Shown here one piece after another: positions 18,280 through 26,722 of a DNA stretch of 64,000 nucleotides. The notes beneath the pieces were generated by a model. That model was given only the letters and a program-made list of their open reading frames with translations. It did no database searches and was not told where the DNA came from. The position numbers and the translations under genes were made by a program. Positions within the stretch are counted from its first letter, which is position 1; each line of letters opens with the position of its first letter. The stretch is taken from NCBI RefSeq assembly GCF_030127125.1, contig NZ_CP126156.1, forward strand, positions 1,364,001 through 1,428,000. Direction: 5' to 3'. The DNA comes from Halobaculum litoreum (GTDB lineage: Archaea; Halobacteriota; Halobacteria; Halobacteriales; Haloferacaceae).

Positions 18280-19077
18280 ATGGAACTCGCCGGACTCGCC
18301 GCACGGATGGACCGCATCTCCACGGACGACCGCATCCTCATGGTGCCGATGGACCACGGCATCACCCTCGGCGCCGTGAAGGGGCTGAAGGACATCGAGG
18401 GGACGATCGACGCCGTCACGCGCGGCGGCGCCGACGCGGTGCTCACCCAGCCGGGCATCGCGCCGCGCGTCCACGACAACAAGCACGACGCGGGCTACGT
18501 CGTCCACCTCAACGCCTCGACGGTCGTCGGCCCCGAGAGCAACGACAAACGCCGGACCGGGTCGGTGAAGAGCGCCATCCGCGCCGGCGCCGACGCCGTC
18601 TCGATGCACATCAACGTCGGCTCCGACTACGAGCCAGAGCAGATGACGTTCCTCTCGGAGCTGTGCGAGGAGGCCAACGAGTACGGCGTCCCCGTGCTCG
18701 CGATGGCGTACGCACGCGGCGCGAACCTCGAGGGCGACGACCCGGAACACGACGCCGAGTACCTCGGCCACGCCGTCCGCCTCGCCGAGGAGTGCGGCGC
18801 GGATCTGGTGAAGACGGCCTACTCCGGCGACGCCGAGAGCTTCCAGCACGTCTGTGAGTCCACTCGCCTGCCGGTCATCATCGCCGGTGGCTCGCCCGTG
18901 AGCGACCTCGCGACGCTGGAGAACGTCCGCGGCGCGATGGACGCGGGCGCGGCGGGCGTCTCGATGGGCCGGACCATCTTCCAGCACGACGACCCCGAGG
19001 CGATGACGCGCGCGGTGTCGGCGGTCGTCCACGACGACGCCGACGCGGAGGACGCGCTGTCGGCGTCGGGGCTGTAA
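18280..19077 (+). CDS. 2-amino-3,7-dideoxy-D-threo-hept-6-ulosonate synthase (archaeal shikimate entry)
   Basis: A 265-aa class I aldolase-like TIM barrel. In archaea lacking DAHP synthase this enzyme makes ADH from aspartate semialdehyde and a deoxy-ketohexose phosphate, the first step to 3-dehydroquinate. Visible features are the N-terminal MVPMDHGITLGAVKGL, the Schiff-base Lys in ADLVKTAYSGD, and phosphate loops IIAGGSPVSD and GAAGVSMGRTIFQ. Class I fructose-bisphosphate aldolases share this fold, but the adjacent DHQ synthase II gene (next functional step) supports ADH synthase. Confidence 0.9.
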   Translation: MELAGLAARMDRISTDDRILMVPMDHGITLGAVKGLKDIEGTIDAVTRGGADAVLTQPGIAPRVHDNKHDAGYVVHLNASTVVGPESNDKRRTGSVKSAIRAGADAVSMHINVGSDYEPEQMTFLSELCEEANEYGVPVLAMAYARGANLEGDDPEHDAEYLGHAVRLAEECGADLVKTAYSGDAESFQHVCESTRLPVIIAGGSPVSDLATLENVRGAMDAGAAGVSMGRTIFQHDDPEAMTRAVSAVVHDDADAEDALSASGL

Positions 19078-19105
19078 CACCGGTCCACCGATTCCCGGAG
19101 GCCGG

Positions 19106-19399
19106 TCAGATCAGGTCGGCGAACGCCGCCATCGAGTCGAGCGTGTGATCCGGCTCGGGGTCGTCGGGAGCGGGCGCGTCCGCGTCGCTCCCGGCGGCCC
19201 GCTCGGCGGCGATGCGGAACTGCTCGCGGTAGAACTCGATGTCGCTGTCGGCGTTCCCTTGCTCGGTCCCCGTCGAGGCGAGCGTGCTCGCGTCGCAGAA
19301 GGGGTCGACGCCGACGCGATCGAACGTCGCGGCGAGCAGCGCCGCGGGGTTCTGGTCGTCGACACACAGCGTGTCGTCCAGGTCGAAGAGGACGGCCAT
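19106..19399 (-). pseudogene. N-terminal fragment of a HAD-family phosphatase
   Basis: A 97-aa frame that begins [11 protein letters not shown], the HAD nucleophile motif, and continues through a cap-like helical segment. It stops before motifs II, III and IV (Thr/Ser, Lys and the GDxxxD loop). HAD phosphatases normally need about 200 residues. Only 28 nt separate its stop from the ADH synthase gene, and neither other frame carries the missing part, so it is truncated rather than frameshifted. It may be a remnant left when the aro genes were joined. An expressed short protein cannot be ruled out. Confidence 0.55.
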
Positions 19400-19458
19400 G
19401 GCGAGTCCTGTCAGACGAGGCGAAAGAGCGTTTCGCCGTCGGGTCGCCGTATCCGCCA

Positions 19459-19468
19459 CGTTAAAGCG
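19459..19468 (+). promoter_or_regulatory. TATA-like box for DHQ synthase II
   Basis: The sequence cgttaaagcg is centred about 28 nt before the ATG at 19491, which is leaderless spacing. Confidence 0.4.
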
Positions 19469-19490
19469 GCGCCCCCGATAGCGACCCACA

Positions 19491-20693
19491 ATGACACGAA
19501 CGCGGTCCGTCTGGATCCGAGCCGACGACGCGGTCGGCGACTGGGACGCGCGGCGCGAGCGGATCACCGCCGGCCTCGAAGCCGGCGTCGACTGGGTGCT
19601 CGTCGACGAGCGCGACGCCTCGAAGGTGCGCGAGTTGGGGGACGTGAACGTCGCCGCGTTCCGGTCGGACGCCGACGTCGACGTGATCGACGACGTGGAG
19701 GCCGGCGACGGCGACGAGTACGCCGTCGCCGACGCGTACATCGTCGGCAAGGACGGCGAGGGCGACGGCACCGTCGACCTCCCCGGGGACTTCTCCGGCT
19801 CCGCCGACCTCTCGACGCTGCGCCGGACCGACAACCGCGCGCAGGGGGCGTTCGTCCGCATCTTCGACGAGGAGTACGAGGCGTTCGCCGAGGCGGCCGC
19901 CCGCGACGCGGAGTTCGTCGTCGTCGCAAGCGAGAACTGGCAGATCATCCCGCTGGAGAACCTCATCGCGCGCATCGGCGACGACACCACCCTCGTCGCG
20001 GGCGCGACGACCGCCGAGGAGGCGCGCACCGCCTTCGAGACGCTCGAACTCGGCGCCGAGGGCGTCCTCCTCGACACCGACGACCCCGACGAGATCCGCA
20101 AGACCGTGGAGGTCCGCGACGAGGCCGACCGCGAGACGCTGGAGCTGACGACCGCGACCGTCACCGCCGTCGAGCGCACCGGCTCCGCGGACCGCGTCTG
20201 CGTCGACACCGGGTCGATCATGGACCACGACGAGGGGATGCTCGTCGGGTCGATGAGCCGGGGGCTGTTCTTCGTCCACGCCGAGACCGCCGACTCCCCG
20301 TACGTCGCCTCCCGCCCGTTCCGGGTGAACGCCGGCGCCGTCCACGCGTACGTCCGCACGCCCGACGGGGGGACGAAGTACCTCTCGGAACTGGGCTCTG
20401 GCGACGAGGTGCAGGTCGTCGACACCGACGGGAAGACCCGCGAGGCCGTCGTCGGCCGCGTGAAGATCGAGAAGCGCCCGATGTTCCGGGTGCAGGCGGA
20501 GGTCGAGACGGGGGCGGGGGAGACCGACCGCATCGAGACGCTCATCCAGAACGCCGAGACGGTGAAGGTCGCCACCGCGGCCGGCCGCAAAGCGGTGACG
20601 GACCTCGGGGAGGGCGACGAGGTGCTCGTCTACTACGAGGACGTCGCGCGCCACTTCGGCGAGGCCGTCGAGGAGTCGATCATCGAGAAGTAG
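19491..20693 (+). CDS. aroB': 3-dehydroquinate synthase II
   Basis: A 400-aa archaeal DHQ synthase II, an NAD+-dependent enzyme that converts ADH to 3-dehydroquinate. It is unrelated to bacterial AroB. Family segments include the N-terminal [61 protein letters not shown] and [15 protein letters not shown]. The C-terminal beta-rich half ([20 protein letters not shown]...) is complete. It lies downstream of ADH synthase, separated only by the HAD fragment on the other strand, which fits an aromatic pathway cluster. Confidence 0.94.
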   Translation: MTRTRSVWIRADDAVGDWDARRERITAGLEAGVDWVLVDERDASKVRELGDVNVAAFRSDADVDVIDDVEAGDGDEYAVADAYIVGKDGEGDGTVDLPGDFSGSADLSTLRRTDNRAQGAFVRIFDEEYEAFAEAAARDAEFVVVASENWQIIPLENLIARIGDDTTLVAGATTAEEARTAFETLELGAEGVLLDTDDPDEIRKTVEVRDEADRETLELTTATVTAVERTGSADRVCVDTGSIMDHDEGMLVGSMSRGLFFVHAETADSPYVASRPFRVNAGAVHAYVRTPDGGTKYLSELGSGDEVQVVDTDGKTREAVVGRVKIEKRPMFRVQAEVETGAGETDRIETLIQNAETVKVATAAGRKAVTDLGEGDEVLVYYEDVARHFGEAVEESIIEK

Positions 20694-20736
20694 GCGGCCG
20701 CCGCCCCGTCGCTCCCCCGCCGGACCGCGACCGTCG

Positions 20737-21129
20737 CTACCGTTCCTGCCTGACGTAGTCGAACTCGATCGAGCAGTACCAACAGAAGTCCAGCGAGAGG
20801 TCGACCTCGCGTCGGCACCGCGGGCAGGTGATCGCCGTCGTGCGGGCCTCGCGGCGCGCGAGGACGTACGCGTCCATCGCCGACAGCGAGAGGACGACCG
20901 CCAGCGGGACGAGGAACCGGAGCCCCGTCGTTGACGCGACGTCGGCGACGCGGACGGTCGAGAGGGCGACGCCGCCCGCGCCGGCGACGCCGAACACGCC
21001 GACGAACACGAGCAGCGAGCCCGCCAGCAGCGCCAGCCAGGCGACCCCGCGACTCCACCGCCGCAGGTACGCGTGCCCGAGCGCCGGGACGACCGCCAGC
21101 GCCGCCGCCACCGCGGGGCGTCGTTGCAT
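20737..21129 (-). CDS. Membrane protein with C-terminal zinc ribbon
   Basis: A 130-aa protein with about four predicted hydrophobic helices (ALAVVPALGHAYL, GVAWLALLAGSLLVFVGVF, FLVPLAVVLSLSAMDAYVL) and a C-terminal zinc ribbon, CPRCRREVDLSLDFCWYC. The GHAYLRRWSRGVAWLAL segment resembles small TM2-like membrane domains. This is a common haloarchaeal arrangement of unknown function. Confidence 0.65.
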   Translation of the reverse strand: MQRRPAVAAALAVVPALGHAYLRRWSRGVAWLALLAGSLLVFVGVFGVAGAGGVALSTVRVADVASTTGLRFLVPLAVVLSLSAMDAYVLARREARTTAITCPRCRREVDLSLDFCWYCSIEFDYVRQER

Positions 21130-21220
21130 TACCCTCCCCGTAGCCGAGCCACCGCCATGAACCTTCGTACGGGGCGTCTGACGCCCGTCCGCCCCGCGTC
21201 GGTCCCCCGTCGGCGGACGC

Positions 21221-21919
21221 TCACCCCCGGGAGAGGTCGTCGACGAGCCGCCGGAGCGTCGCGAGGTCGTACTGGCCGGGCGCGGTCGCGTCGGCGGCGT
21301 CGACGGGCGCGTAGCCGAGCCGCGAGCCGTACACCGGGGCGACCGCGCGGGTGTGGCGCCCCGCCTCGCCCATCGCCATCGTCGCGACGCGGTCCCCGCG
21401 TCGGGTCGCCCGGTGGGTCGCCGCGAGGAGCGCGAGCGCGTCGTCCCGAGTGTCGGCGGTGACGGCGAGCTTCCCGGCGTCGCCCGCCGCGGCCGCCGCC
21501 CGGAGCAGGGCGTCCAGCGTCGACGCGGCGGGGGTGCCCGCGAAGTCGTGGACGGAGGCGACGACCGCCGCGCCGTGGTCGCGGGCGCGGGCCGCCGGCT
21601 CCTCCACGCTCACGTCGTTCGTCCCGGTCGGCCGCCCACGGAGCGTCGCCAGTTCGAGGTCGACGGCGGCGACCGCGTCGTGTTCGACCGCCGACGCCAG
21701 CGCGTCGAGGCGGCCGTACGGCGCGGTGTCGCCCTCCCAGCGCGGTCGGTTCGTGACGAGCAGCGGGAGGTCGCCGTCGTAGGCGCCGAGCGCCGCCAGC
21801 GGGTCGGCGGCCAGGTCCATCCGGAACTCGACGCAGTCGGCGTGCTCGCGCGCCGCCGGCTCCTCGCCGAGGTCGGCGGTGCTCGCACACAGGGAGAACG
21901 AGTCGAGATCGAGGGGCAT
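21221..21919 (-). CDS. aroD: 3-dehydroquinate dehydratase, type I
   Basis: A 232-aa TIM-barrel enzyme that dehydrates 3-dehydroquinate to 3-dehydroshikimate through a Schiff base. The expected catalytic residues are present: Glu/Arg in CVEFRMDLA, His in VVASVHDFAGTP and Lys in GKLAVTADT. It closes with the substrate loop YGSRLGYAPV. It completes the early shikimate steps beside ADH synthase and DHQ synthase II, though on the opposite strand. Confidence 0.92.
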   Translation of the reverse strand: MPLDLDSFSLCASTADLGEEPAAREHADCVEFRMDLAADPLAALGAYDGDLPLLVTNRPRWEGDTAPYGRLDALASAVEHDAVAAVDLELATLRGRPTGTNDVSVEEPAARARDHGAAVVASVHDFAGTPAASTLDALLRAAAAAGDAGKLAVTADTRDDALALLAATHRATRRGDRVATMAMGEAGRHTRAVAPVYGSRLGYAPVDAADATAPGQYDLATLRRLVDDLSRG

Positions 21920-21979
21920 GGCGGGACGTGTGCGGCGTGCGCGGAAAAGCCTCCCCGTGGCGGCGGGTGTCGCGGCGGG

Positions 21980-22354
21980 CTACAGTTCGTCGTCGGTCAT
22001 CACCGACGGACGGCGCTGGATCGTCGCCACGCCGACGCCGAGGACGAACACGCCCGCGAGCACGACCGCCAGCCCGAACAGGTCGCCGGCGCGCATCTGC
22101 CCCGTCCCGAGCACGCACATCCCCACGCCGAGCGCACAGCCGGCGACGCCGCGGAGCGTGACGTGGTCGACGTCGCGACCGGCGACGCGGCCCTCGACGC
22201 GGAGGCCGGCGACGAACGCGAACGCGCCGCCGACCGCGAACAGGGCGAGCACCGTCGCGAGCACCGGCGAGGCGGGGACGCCGAACAGGCCGACGATGGC
22301 GGCGCTCAAGCCGAGCAGGAGCACGCCTTGGAGCAGTTCGTATCGGGGACGCAT
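21980..22354 (-). CDS. Small four-helix membrane protein of unknown function
   Basis: A 124-aa protein starting MRPRYELLQGVLLLGLS at ATG 22354, with about four hydrophobic helices (LLQGVLLLGLSAAIVGLF, VLATVLALFAVGGAFAFVAGL, GVAGCALGVGMCVLG, LFGLAVVLAGVFVLGVGV) and a short acidic tail. The longer upstream frame is Pro/Arg-rich and was rejected as start. I do not recognise a functional family. Confidence 0.6.
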   Translation of the reverse strand: MRPRYELLQGVLLLGLSAAIVGLFGVPASPVLATVLALFAVGGAFAFVAGLRVEGRVAGRDVDHVTLRGVAGCALGVGMCVLGTGQMRAGDLFGLAVVLAGVFVLGVGVATIQRRPSVMTDDEL

Positions 22355-22507
22355 CACCGGAGCGTGGCACGACGGCGGCAAAAACGGTCCGGTCGGCCTC
22401 CCGGGCGGCGCCTCGCCGGTCGCGCCGGACCGTCGCGACGCCCGGCAGGACGCGTGGCTCGCGGGCACGACGCGTCGGACGAAAAGCGGTCGGGTTCGGC
22501 GGGGCGC

Positions 22508-23509
22508 TCAGGCGATGAGGCCGTCCTCGGCCTCGAGCAGTTCGTGGTAGCGGTTGCGGATGGTGACCTCGGAGATGTCCGCGACCTCGGAGACGGCCGC
22601 CTGCGTCGTCTTCTCGTTGGTGAGCAGCGCGGCGGCGTACACGGCGGCCGCGGCGAGGCCGACGGGCGACTTGCCCGAGTGGACGCCCTTCTCCTTGGCG
22701 TTCTTCAGGAGCTGCTTGGCGCGCATCTCGGACTCCTCCGAGAGCTCCAGCGAGGAGGCGAACCGGGGGACGTACTGCTCGGGGTCGGCCGGCTTGACCT
22801 CCAGCTTCAGTTCGCGCACGACGTAGCGGTACGTGCGGGCGACCTCGTCCTTCGAGACGCGGGACACGTCGCTGATCTCGTCGAGGCTCCGCGGGACGCC
22901 CGCCATCCGGGCGGCCGCGTACACGCAGGCCGTCGAGACGCCCTCGATGGAGCGGCCCGGCAGGAGGTCCTCGTCGAGCGCGCGGCGGTAGATGACGGAG
23001 GCCGTCTCGCGGACGTTGTCCGGCAGGCCCAGCGCCGAGGCCATGCGGTCGATCTCGCCGAGCGCCTGCTTGAGGTTACGCTCCTTGGAGTCGCGCGTGC
23101 GGAAGCGCTCGTTCCACTTCCGCAGGCGGCGCATCTTCTGGCGCTGGCGGGCGCCCAGCGAGCGGCCGTAGGCGTCCTGATCGCGCCAGTCGATGTTCGT
23201 CGACAGCCCCTTGTCGTGCATCGTGTTCGTCGTGGGGGCGCCGACGCGGGACTTCTGGTCCTTCTCGGCGGCGTCGAACGCGCGCCACTCGGGGCCGCGG
23301 TCGACGGAGTCCTCCTCGACGACGAGGCCGCACTCCTCGCAGACGGTCTCGCCGTGCTCCTCGTCTTGAATGACGTTCCCGCTACACTCGGGGCAGACGA
23401 GCTCGTCGCCGCCCTGCTCGGTCTCCTCCTCGTCCTCCTGGGTTCGTTCGTGTGCTGTTCGTCGGTCGCGCCCGGCGGGTCGGCGTCGGGTGTGGGTTTT
23501 CTCGCTCAT
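22508..23509 (-). CDS. tfb: Transcription initiation factor IIB (TFB)
   Basis: A 333-aa TFB that recruits RNA polymerase to TBP-bound promoters. A Lys/Arg- and Glu-rich N-terminal tail precedes a zinc ribbon with Cys39, Cys42, Cys57 and Cys60. The B-finger/linker (EWRAFDAAEKDQKSRVGAP, DWRDQDAYG) follows, then two cyclin folds starting at about residues 135 (KQALGEIDRMASALGLP) and 230 (PEQYVPRFASSLEL). The recognition helix is TQAAVSEVADISEVTIRNRYHELLEA. Haloarchaea carry several TFBs with different promoter preferences; which paralogue this is cannot be told from one sequence. Confidence 0.95.
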   Translation of the reverse strand: MSEKTHTRRRPAGRDRRTAHERTQEDEEETEQGGDELVCPECSGNVIQDEEHGETVCEECGLVVEEDSVDRGPEWRAFDAAEKDQKSRVGAPTTNTMHDKGLSTNIDWRDQDAYGRSLGARQRQKMRRLRKWNERFRTRDSKERNLKQALGEIDRMASALGLPDNVRETASVIYRRALDEDLLPGRSIEGVSTACVYAAARMAGVPRSLDEISDVSRVSKDEVARTYRYVVRELKLEVKPADPEQYVPRFASSLELSEESEMRAKQLLKNAKEKGVHSGKSPVGLAAAAVYAAALLTNEKTTQAAVSEVADISEVTIRNRYHELLEAEDGLIA

Positions 23510-23583
23510 TGCTGCTGAGGGCGTGAGCCCGGAAGGGGATACAAAAAACCCCGGGGTGACTCTGTGCCTTATCGACGGAGGAG

Positions 23584-23596
23584 CAGTATAAAAATC
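23584..23596. promoter_or_regulatory. AT-rich TATA-like element between tfb and the cobalamin-binding protein gene
   Basis: The sequence cagtataaaaatc reads as a TATA box on either strand. On the minus strand it would place the tfb transcript start near 23560, with a leader of about 50 nt. On the plus strand it lies about 100 nt before the ATG at 23690. Confidence 0.35.
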
Positions 23597-23689
23597 AAAC
23601 GATGTCCCGAACGGGTGTGTACCGCTGTCACGCGATCGTGGGATCGCCGGACGCCGCCCTTATGTGTGAACGGCTCGCACGGCAGATCG

Positions 23690-24487
23690 ATGGTGACAGA
23701 TCGGGTCGTCTCGCTGGCGCCGAGCGCGACCGTGACCCTCGACGCGCTCGGGGCGGGCGGGGCGCTCGTCGGCGCGACGCACGCGTGCGAGGTGCCCGCC
23801 GACGCCGGCACGGTGACGACCGTCGGCGGGTGGCCGAACCCGGACCTCGACGCCGTCGAGTCGCTCGACCCCACGGCGGTGTTGACCTGCGACGCGCTCC
23901 AGCGCGAGACGGCCGAGGCGCTCCGGGATCGGGGCCTGCCCGTGAGCCACGCGGAGCCGACGCGGCTGGCGGACGTGTTCGCGTCCGTCGCCGACGTGGG
24001 TCGCGCCGTCGACGACGCGGCCGGCGGGGCGGCGCTCGCCGCGGCGCTCCGGCGACGGGTCGACCGGGTCCGGGCGGCGGTGCCCGACGACCCCGAGCGG
24101 CGACCGGTGGTGTACGCCGAGGAGTGGGGCGACCCGCCGATGGCCGCCGGCAACTGGGTGCCCGAGGCCGTCGCGGCCGCGGGCGGGCGGTGTCCGTTCG
24201 TGGCCCCGGGCGAGCGGTCGCGCGAGGTCGCGCCCGACGCCGTCGCGGCCGCGGAGCCGGACCACGTCGTGTTGCACTGGTGTGGCCGGGACCGCGTCCC
24301 CGCGAGCGGCGCGTTCGCGGGTCGCGGGTGGGACGTCGACGCCGCGGTCCACGTGGTCGACGACGCGCTGTTGAACCAACCGAGCCCGCGGCTCGTCGAC
24401 GGGGTCGAGACGCTCGCGCGGCTGCTCCACGGCGTGTGCGTCGGCGACGAGAACGACGGCGACGGGCGTTACAGGTCCAGCGAGTAG
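23690..24487 (+). CDS. BtuF-like cobalamin-binding protein without signal peptide
   Basis: A 265-aa type III periplasmic-binding fold protein. RVVSLAPSATVTLDALGAGGALVGATHACEVP, then VGGWPNPDLDAVESLDPTAVLT, are the N-lobe of the BtuF/ABC-metal-chelate family. The long middle helix and the C-lobe (VYAEEWGDPPMAAGNWVPE, HVVLHWCGRD, RPL-like SPRLVDGVETLARLLH) follow. It starts directly with the first strand: there is no signal peptide or lipobox, so it is probably cytoplasmic, and no ABC permease lies nearby. The last 19 nt overlap the 3' end of the convergent winged-helix gene. Confidence 0.78.
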   Translation: MVTDRVVSLAPSATVTLDALGAGGALVGATHACEVPADAGTVTTVGGWPNPDLDAVESLDPTAVLTCDALQRETAEALRDRGLPVSHAEPTRLADVFASVADVGRAVDDAAGGAALAAALRRRVDRVRAAVPDDPERRPVVYAEEWGDPPMAAGNWVPEAVAAAGGRCPFVAPGERSREVAPDAVAAAEPDHVVLHWCGRDRVPASGAFAGRGWDVDAAVHVVDDALLNQPSPRLVDGVETLARLLHGVCVGDENDGDGRYRSSE

Positions 24488-24735
24488 AGCCGCTTGCGCG
24501 CGTCGGTGAACGAGAAGCGCGACTCGACGGCGTCGACCTCCTCCAGGCGCGAGAGGGCGTAGCGCACCGTCCGCGGCGGGAGCAGCGTCTCCTCGGACAG
24601 TTCGCTCTGACTCAGGGTGTCCTCGTACGCGAGCACCTTCGCCACCAGCTTCGCGCTCGGCGGCAGGTCCCGGACCGGGGCCCACACGTCGCCCGGCGTC
24701 TCCTCGGCGACCGCTTCGGCGTCGGATGCACTCAT
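24469..24735 (-). CDS. Small winged-helix (MarR/ArsR-like) transcription regulator, paralogue B
   Basis: An 88-aa single winged-helix protein starting at ATG 24735, with the same layout as paralogue A at 4930: acidic tail, DLPPSAKLVAKVLAYEDT, the helix-turn-helix LSQSELSEETLLPPRTVRYALSRLEEVDAV, and the wing SRFSFTDARKRLYSLDL. It is divergent from PAN across a 127-nt region with TATA boxes for both genes, so it could regulate PAN or itself. An upstream ATG at 24873 would run through the promoter region and overlap PAN, and was rejected. Confidence 0.8.
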   Translation of the reverse strand: MSASDAEAVAEETPGDVWAPVRDLPPSAKLVAKVLAYEDTLSQSELSEETLLPPRTVRYALSRLEEVDAVESRFSFTDARKRLYSLDL

Positions 24736-24761
24736 CGTACTTCGACGAACACGATGCCGAT

Positions 24762-24784
24762 GGTTAATACTTACTATACAAAAT
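24762..24784 (-). promoter_or_regulatory. AT-rich promoter of winged-helix paralogue B
   Basis: On the minus strand the sequence reads attttgtatagtaagtattaacc. The proximal box (gtattaacc) lies about 30 nt before the ATG at 24735, and a second TATA-like box lies about 12 nt further up. Confidence 0.45.
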
Positions 24785-24832
24785 ATTACCTCCGGGCATC
24801 GGATTATCACGGTCTTCACCCCGACCCGAAGT

Positions 24833-24842
24833 CTCTTATTAG
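24833..24842 (+). promoter_or_regulatory. TATA-like box for PAN
   Basis: The sequence ctcttattag is centred about 25 nt before the ATG at 24863. It predicts a leaderless PAN transcript. Confidence 0.5.
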
Positions 24843-24862
24843 TGTCCGTCCTAGCTTCGCCG

Positions 24863-26080
24863 ATGACTGACACCGTTGACGACGTGGACCTCCCCTACGA
24901 GGACGAGGCCGCGTCGCAGCAGGAGAAGATCGAGGCCCTGCAGGAGCGCCTCGAGGTCCTCGAAGGGCAAAACGAGGAGATGCGCGACAAGCTCCTGGAC
25001 GCGAACGCGGAGAACAACAAGTACCAGCAGAAGCTGGAGCGGCTCACGCACGAGAACAAGAAGCTCAAGCAGTCGCCGCTGTTCGTCGCCACGGTCCAAG
25101 AGATCACGGACGACGGCGTCGTGATCAAACAGCACGGCAACAACCAGGAGGCGCTCACCGAGGTCACCGACGAGATGCGCGACGGCCTGGAGCCGGACGA
25201 CCGCGTCGCCGTCAACAACTCCCTGTCGGTCGTGAAGAAGCTGGAGAAGGAGACGGACGTCCGCGCCCGCGTCATGCAGGTCGAGCACTCGCCCGACGTC
25301 ACGTACGCCGACATCGGGGGCCTCGACGAGCAGATGAACGAGGTGCGCGAGACCGTCGAGATGCCCCTCAAGAACCCCGAGATGTTCACCGAGGTGGGCA
25401 TCCAGCCGCCCAGCGGCGTCCTCCTCCACGGCCCGCCGGGCACGGGCAAGACGATGCTCGCGAAGGCCGTCGCGAACCAGACCGACGCCACCTTCATCAA
25501 GATGGCCGGCTCGGAGCTGGTCCACAAGTTCATCGGCGAGGGCGCGAAGCTCGTGCGCGACCTGTTCGAGGTCGCCCGCGAGAACGAGCCCGCCGTCATC
25601 TTCATCGACGAGATCGACGCCATCGCCTCCAAGCGGACCGACTCGAAGACCTCCGGCGACGCCGAGGTCCAGCGCACGATGATGCAGCTGCTCGCCGAGA
25701 TGGACGGGTTCGACGAGCGCGGCGAGATCCGCATCATCGCGGCCACGAACCGCTTCGACATGCTCGACCCGGCGATCCTCCGCCCCGGCCGCTTCGACCG
25801 CCTCATCGAGGTGCCCAAGCCCGAGGCCGCCGGCCGCGAGCTCATCTTCGGGATCCACACCCGCGACATGAACGTCGCCGCCGACGTCGACTTCGCCGCA
25901 CTCGCGGAGCTCACCGAGGGCGCCTCGGGGGCGGACGTGAAGGCCGTCTGCACCGAGGCCGGCATGTTCGCTATCCGCGAGGACCGCACCGAGATCACGA
26001 TGGCCGACTTCGAGGCCGCCTGGGAGAAGACCTCCCAAGCCGAGGACGTCGACGCGGACGACTCGCTGGCGTTCGCGTAG
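24863..26080 (+). CDS. pan: Proteasome-activating nucleotidase (AAA+ ATPase of the 20S proteasome)
   Basis: A 405-aa PAN. The N-terminal coiled coil (residues about 15-70, QEKIEALQERLEVLEGQNEE) and OB domain lead to a C-terminal AAA+ ATPase with Walker A GPPGTGKT at 190-197, Walker B VIFIDEIDAIA, and the second region of homology NRFDMLDPAILRPGRFDRL. PAN hexamers unfold substrates and open the 20S gate. The last three residues are A-F-A, so the gate-opening HbYX motif has Phe in place of Tyr. Start chosen at MTDTVDD, 25 nt after a TATA-like box; upstream in-frame codons lie inside the promoter. Confidence 0.95.
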   Translation: MTDTVDDVDLPYEDEAASQQEKIEALQERLEVLEGQNEEMRDKLLDANAENNKYQQKLERLTHENKKLKQSPLFVATVQEITDDGVVIKQHGNNQEALTEVTDEMRDGLEPDDRVAVNNSLSVVKKLEKETDVRARVMQVEHSPDVTYADIGGLDEQMNEVRETVEMPLKNPEMFTEVGIQPPSGVLLHGPPGTGKTMLAKAVANQTDATFIKMAGSELVHKFIGEGAKLVRDLFEVARENEPAVIFIDEIDAIASKRTDSKTSGDAEVQRTMMQLLAEMDGFDERGEIRIIAATNRFDMLDPAILRPGRFDRLIEVPKPEAAGRELIFGIHTRDMNVAADVDFAALAELTEGASGADVKAVCTEAGMFAIREDRTEITMADFEAAWEKTSQAEDVDADDSLAFA

Positions 26081-26206
26081 TCGGGCGGCTCCGACCTCGA
26101 TCCTCCCCTGTTTCGCACGCACCGAGCGCGAGCCACGGCTCCTCGGCGGCGTGGCGCGGCGCGCCCGCCCCGAGCGGCTTTTGTGGCAGCCCGCGGACGT
26201 ACGCGT

Positions 26207-26722
26207 ATGACGCTGGAGGCCGCCGTCGCCGCGCCGTTCCGCGGCGCGGGCACCGACCGGATGGGCGAGGGCGAGTTCGTCGTCGCCCTGTCGCTCGACC
26301 GCGACTGGTTCTCGCCCGACCAGGCGAAACGGCTCGTCGACATCGCCACGGGACGGGGGCTGTTGGCCGAGGAGGGCGGGGAGTTGGTCACGCAGTTCGA
26401 CCCCGCCGAGGTGCACGTCCCCGCGGACTTCGAGCCCGACGAGTCGGTGTTGCGCGAGCAGTCCACCTTCGAGAAGGCCGTCGACGCCGTCGTCGCCGCG
26501 GGCGTGGAGAAGCGCGAGGCGGTCGCCGCCGCCAACCGCCGCCAGCGCGACGCCGGCGTGACGCTGGAGACGGCGGCGGTGCTCGTCGCCCGCGAGCACG
26601 GCGTCGACGTGGCGGAGATCGCCGCGGAGGCGCGGGCGGCGCTCGTCGACGACGCGGCGGGGAGCGACGAGGACGCGGCGGCCCCGGCGGCCGACGCGGA
26701 CGACGCCCCGGAGGGCGAGTAG
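26207..26722 (+). CDS. DUF2240-type conserved protein
   Basis: A 171-aa archaeal protein matching the DUF2240 pattern: an N-terminal winged-helix-like half (LEAAVAAPFRGAGTDRMGEGEFVVALSLDRDWFSPDQAKRLVDIA is split by GRGLL), the central FDPAEVHVPADFEPDESVL, and a C-terminal helical pair (REAVAAANRRQRDAGVTLETAAVLVAREHGVDV). An acidic Ala/Asp-rich tail follows. Function unknown. It lies downstream of PAN, and its stop is immediately followed by the ATG of the next gene, so the two are co-translated. Confidence 0.75.
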   Translation: MTLEAAVAAPFRGAGTDRMGEGEFVVALSLDRDWFSPDQAKRLVDIATGRGLLAEEGGELVTQFDPAEVHVPADFEPDESVLREQSTFEKAVDAVVAAGVEKREAVAAANRRQRDAGVTLETAAVLVAREHGVDVAEIAAEARAALVDDAAGSDEDAAAPAADADDAPEGE

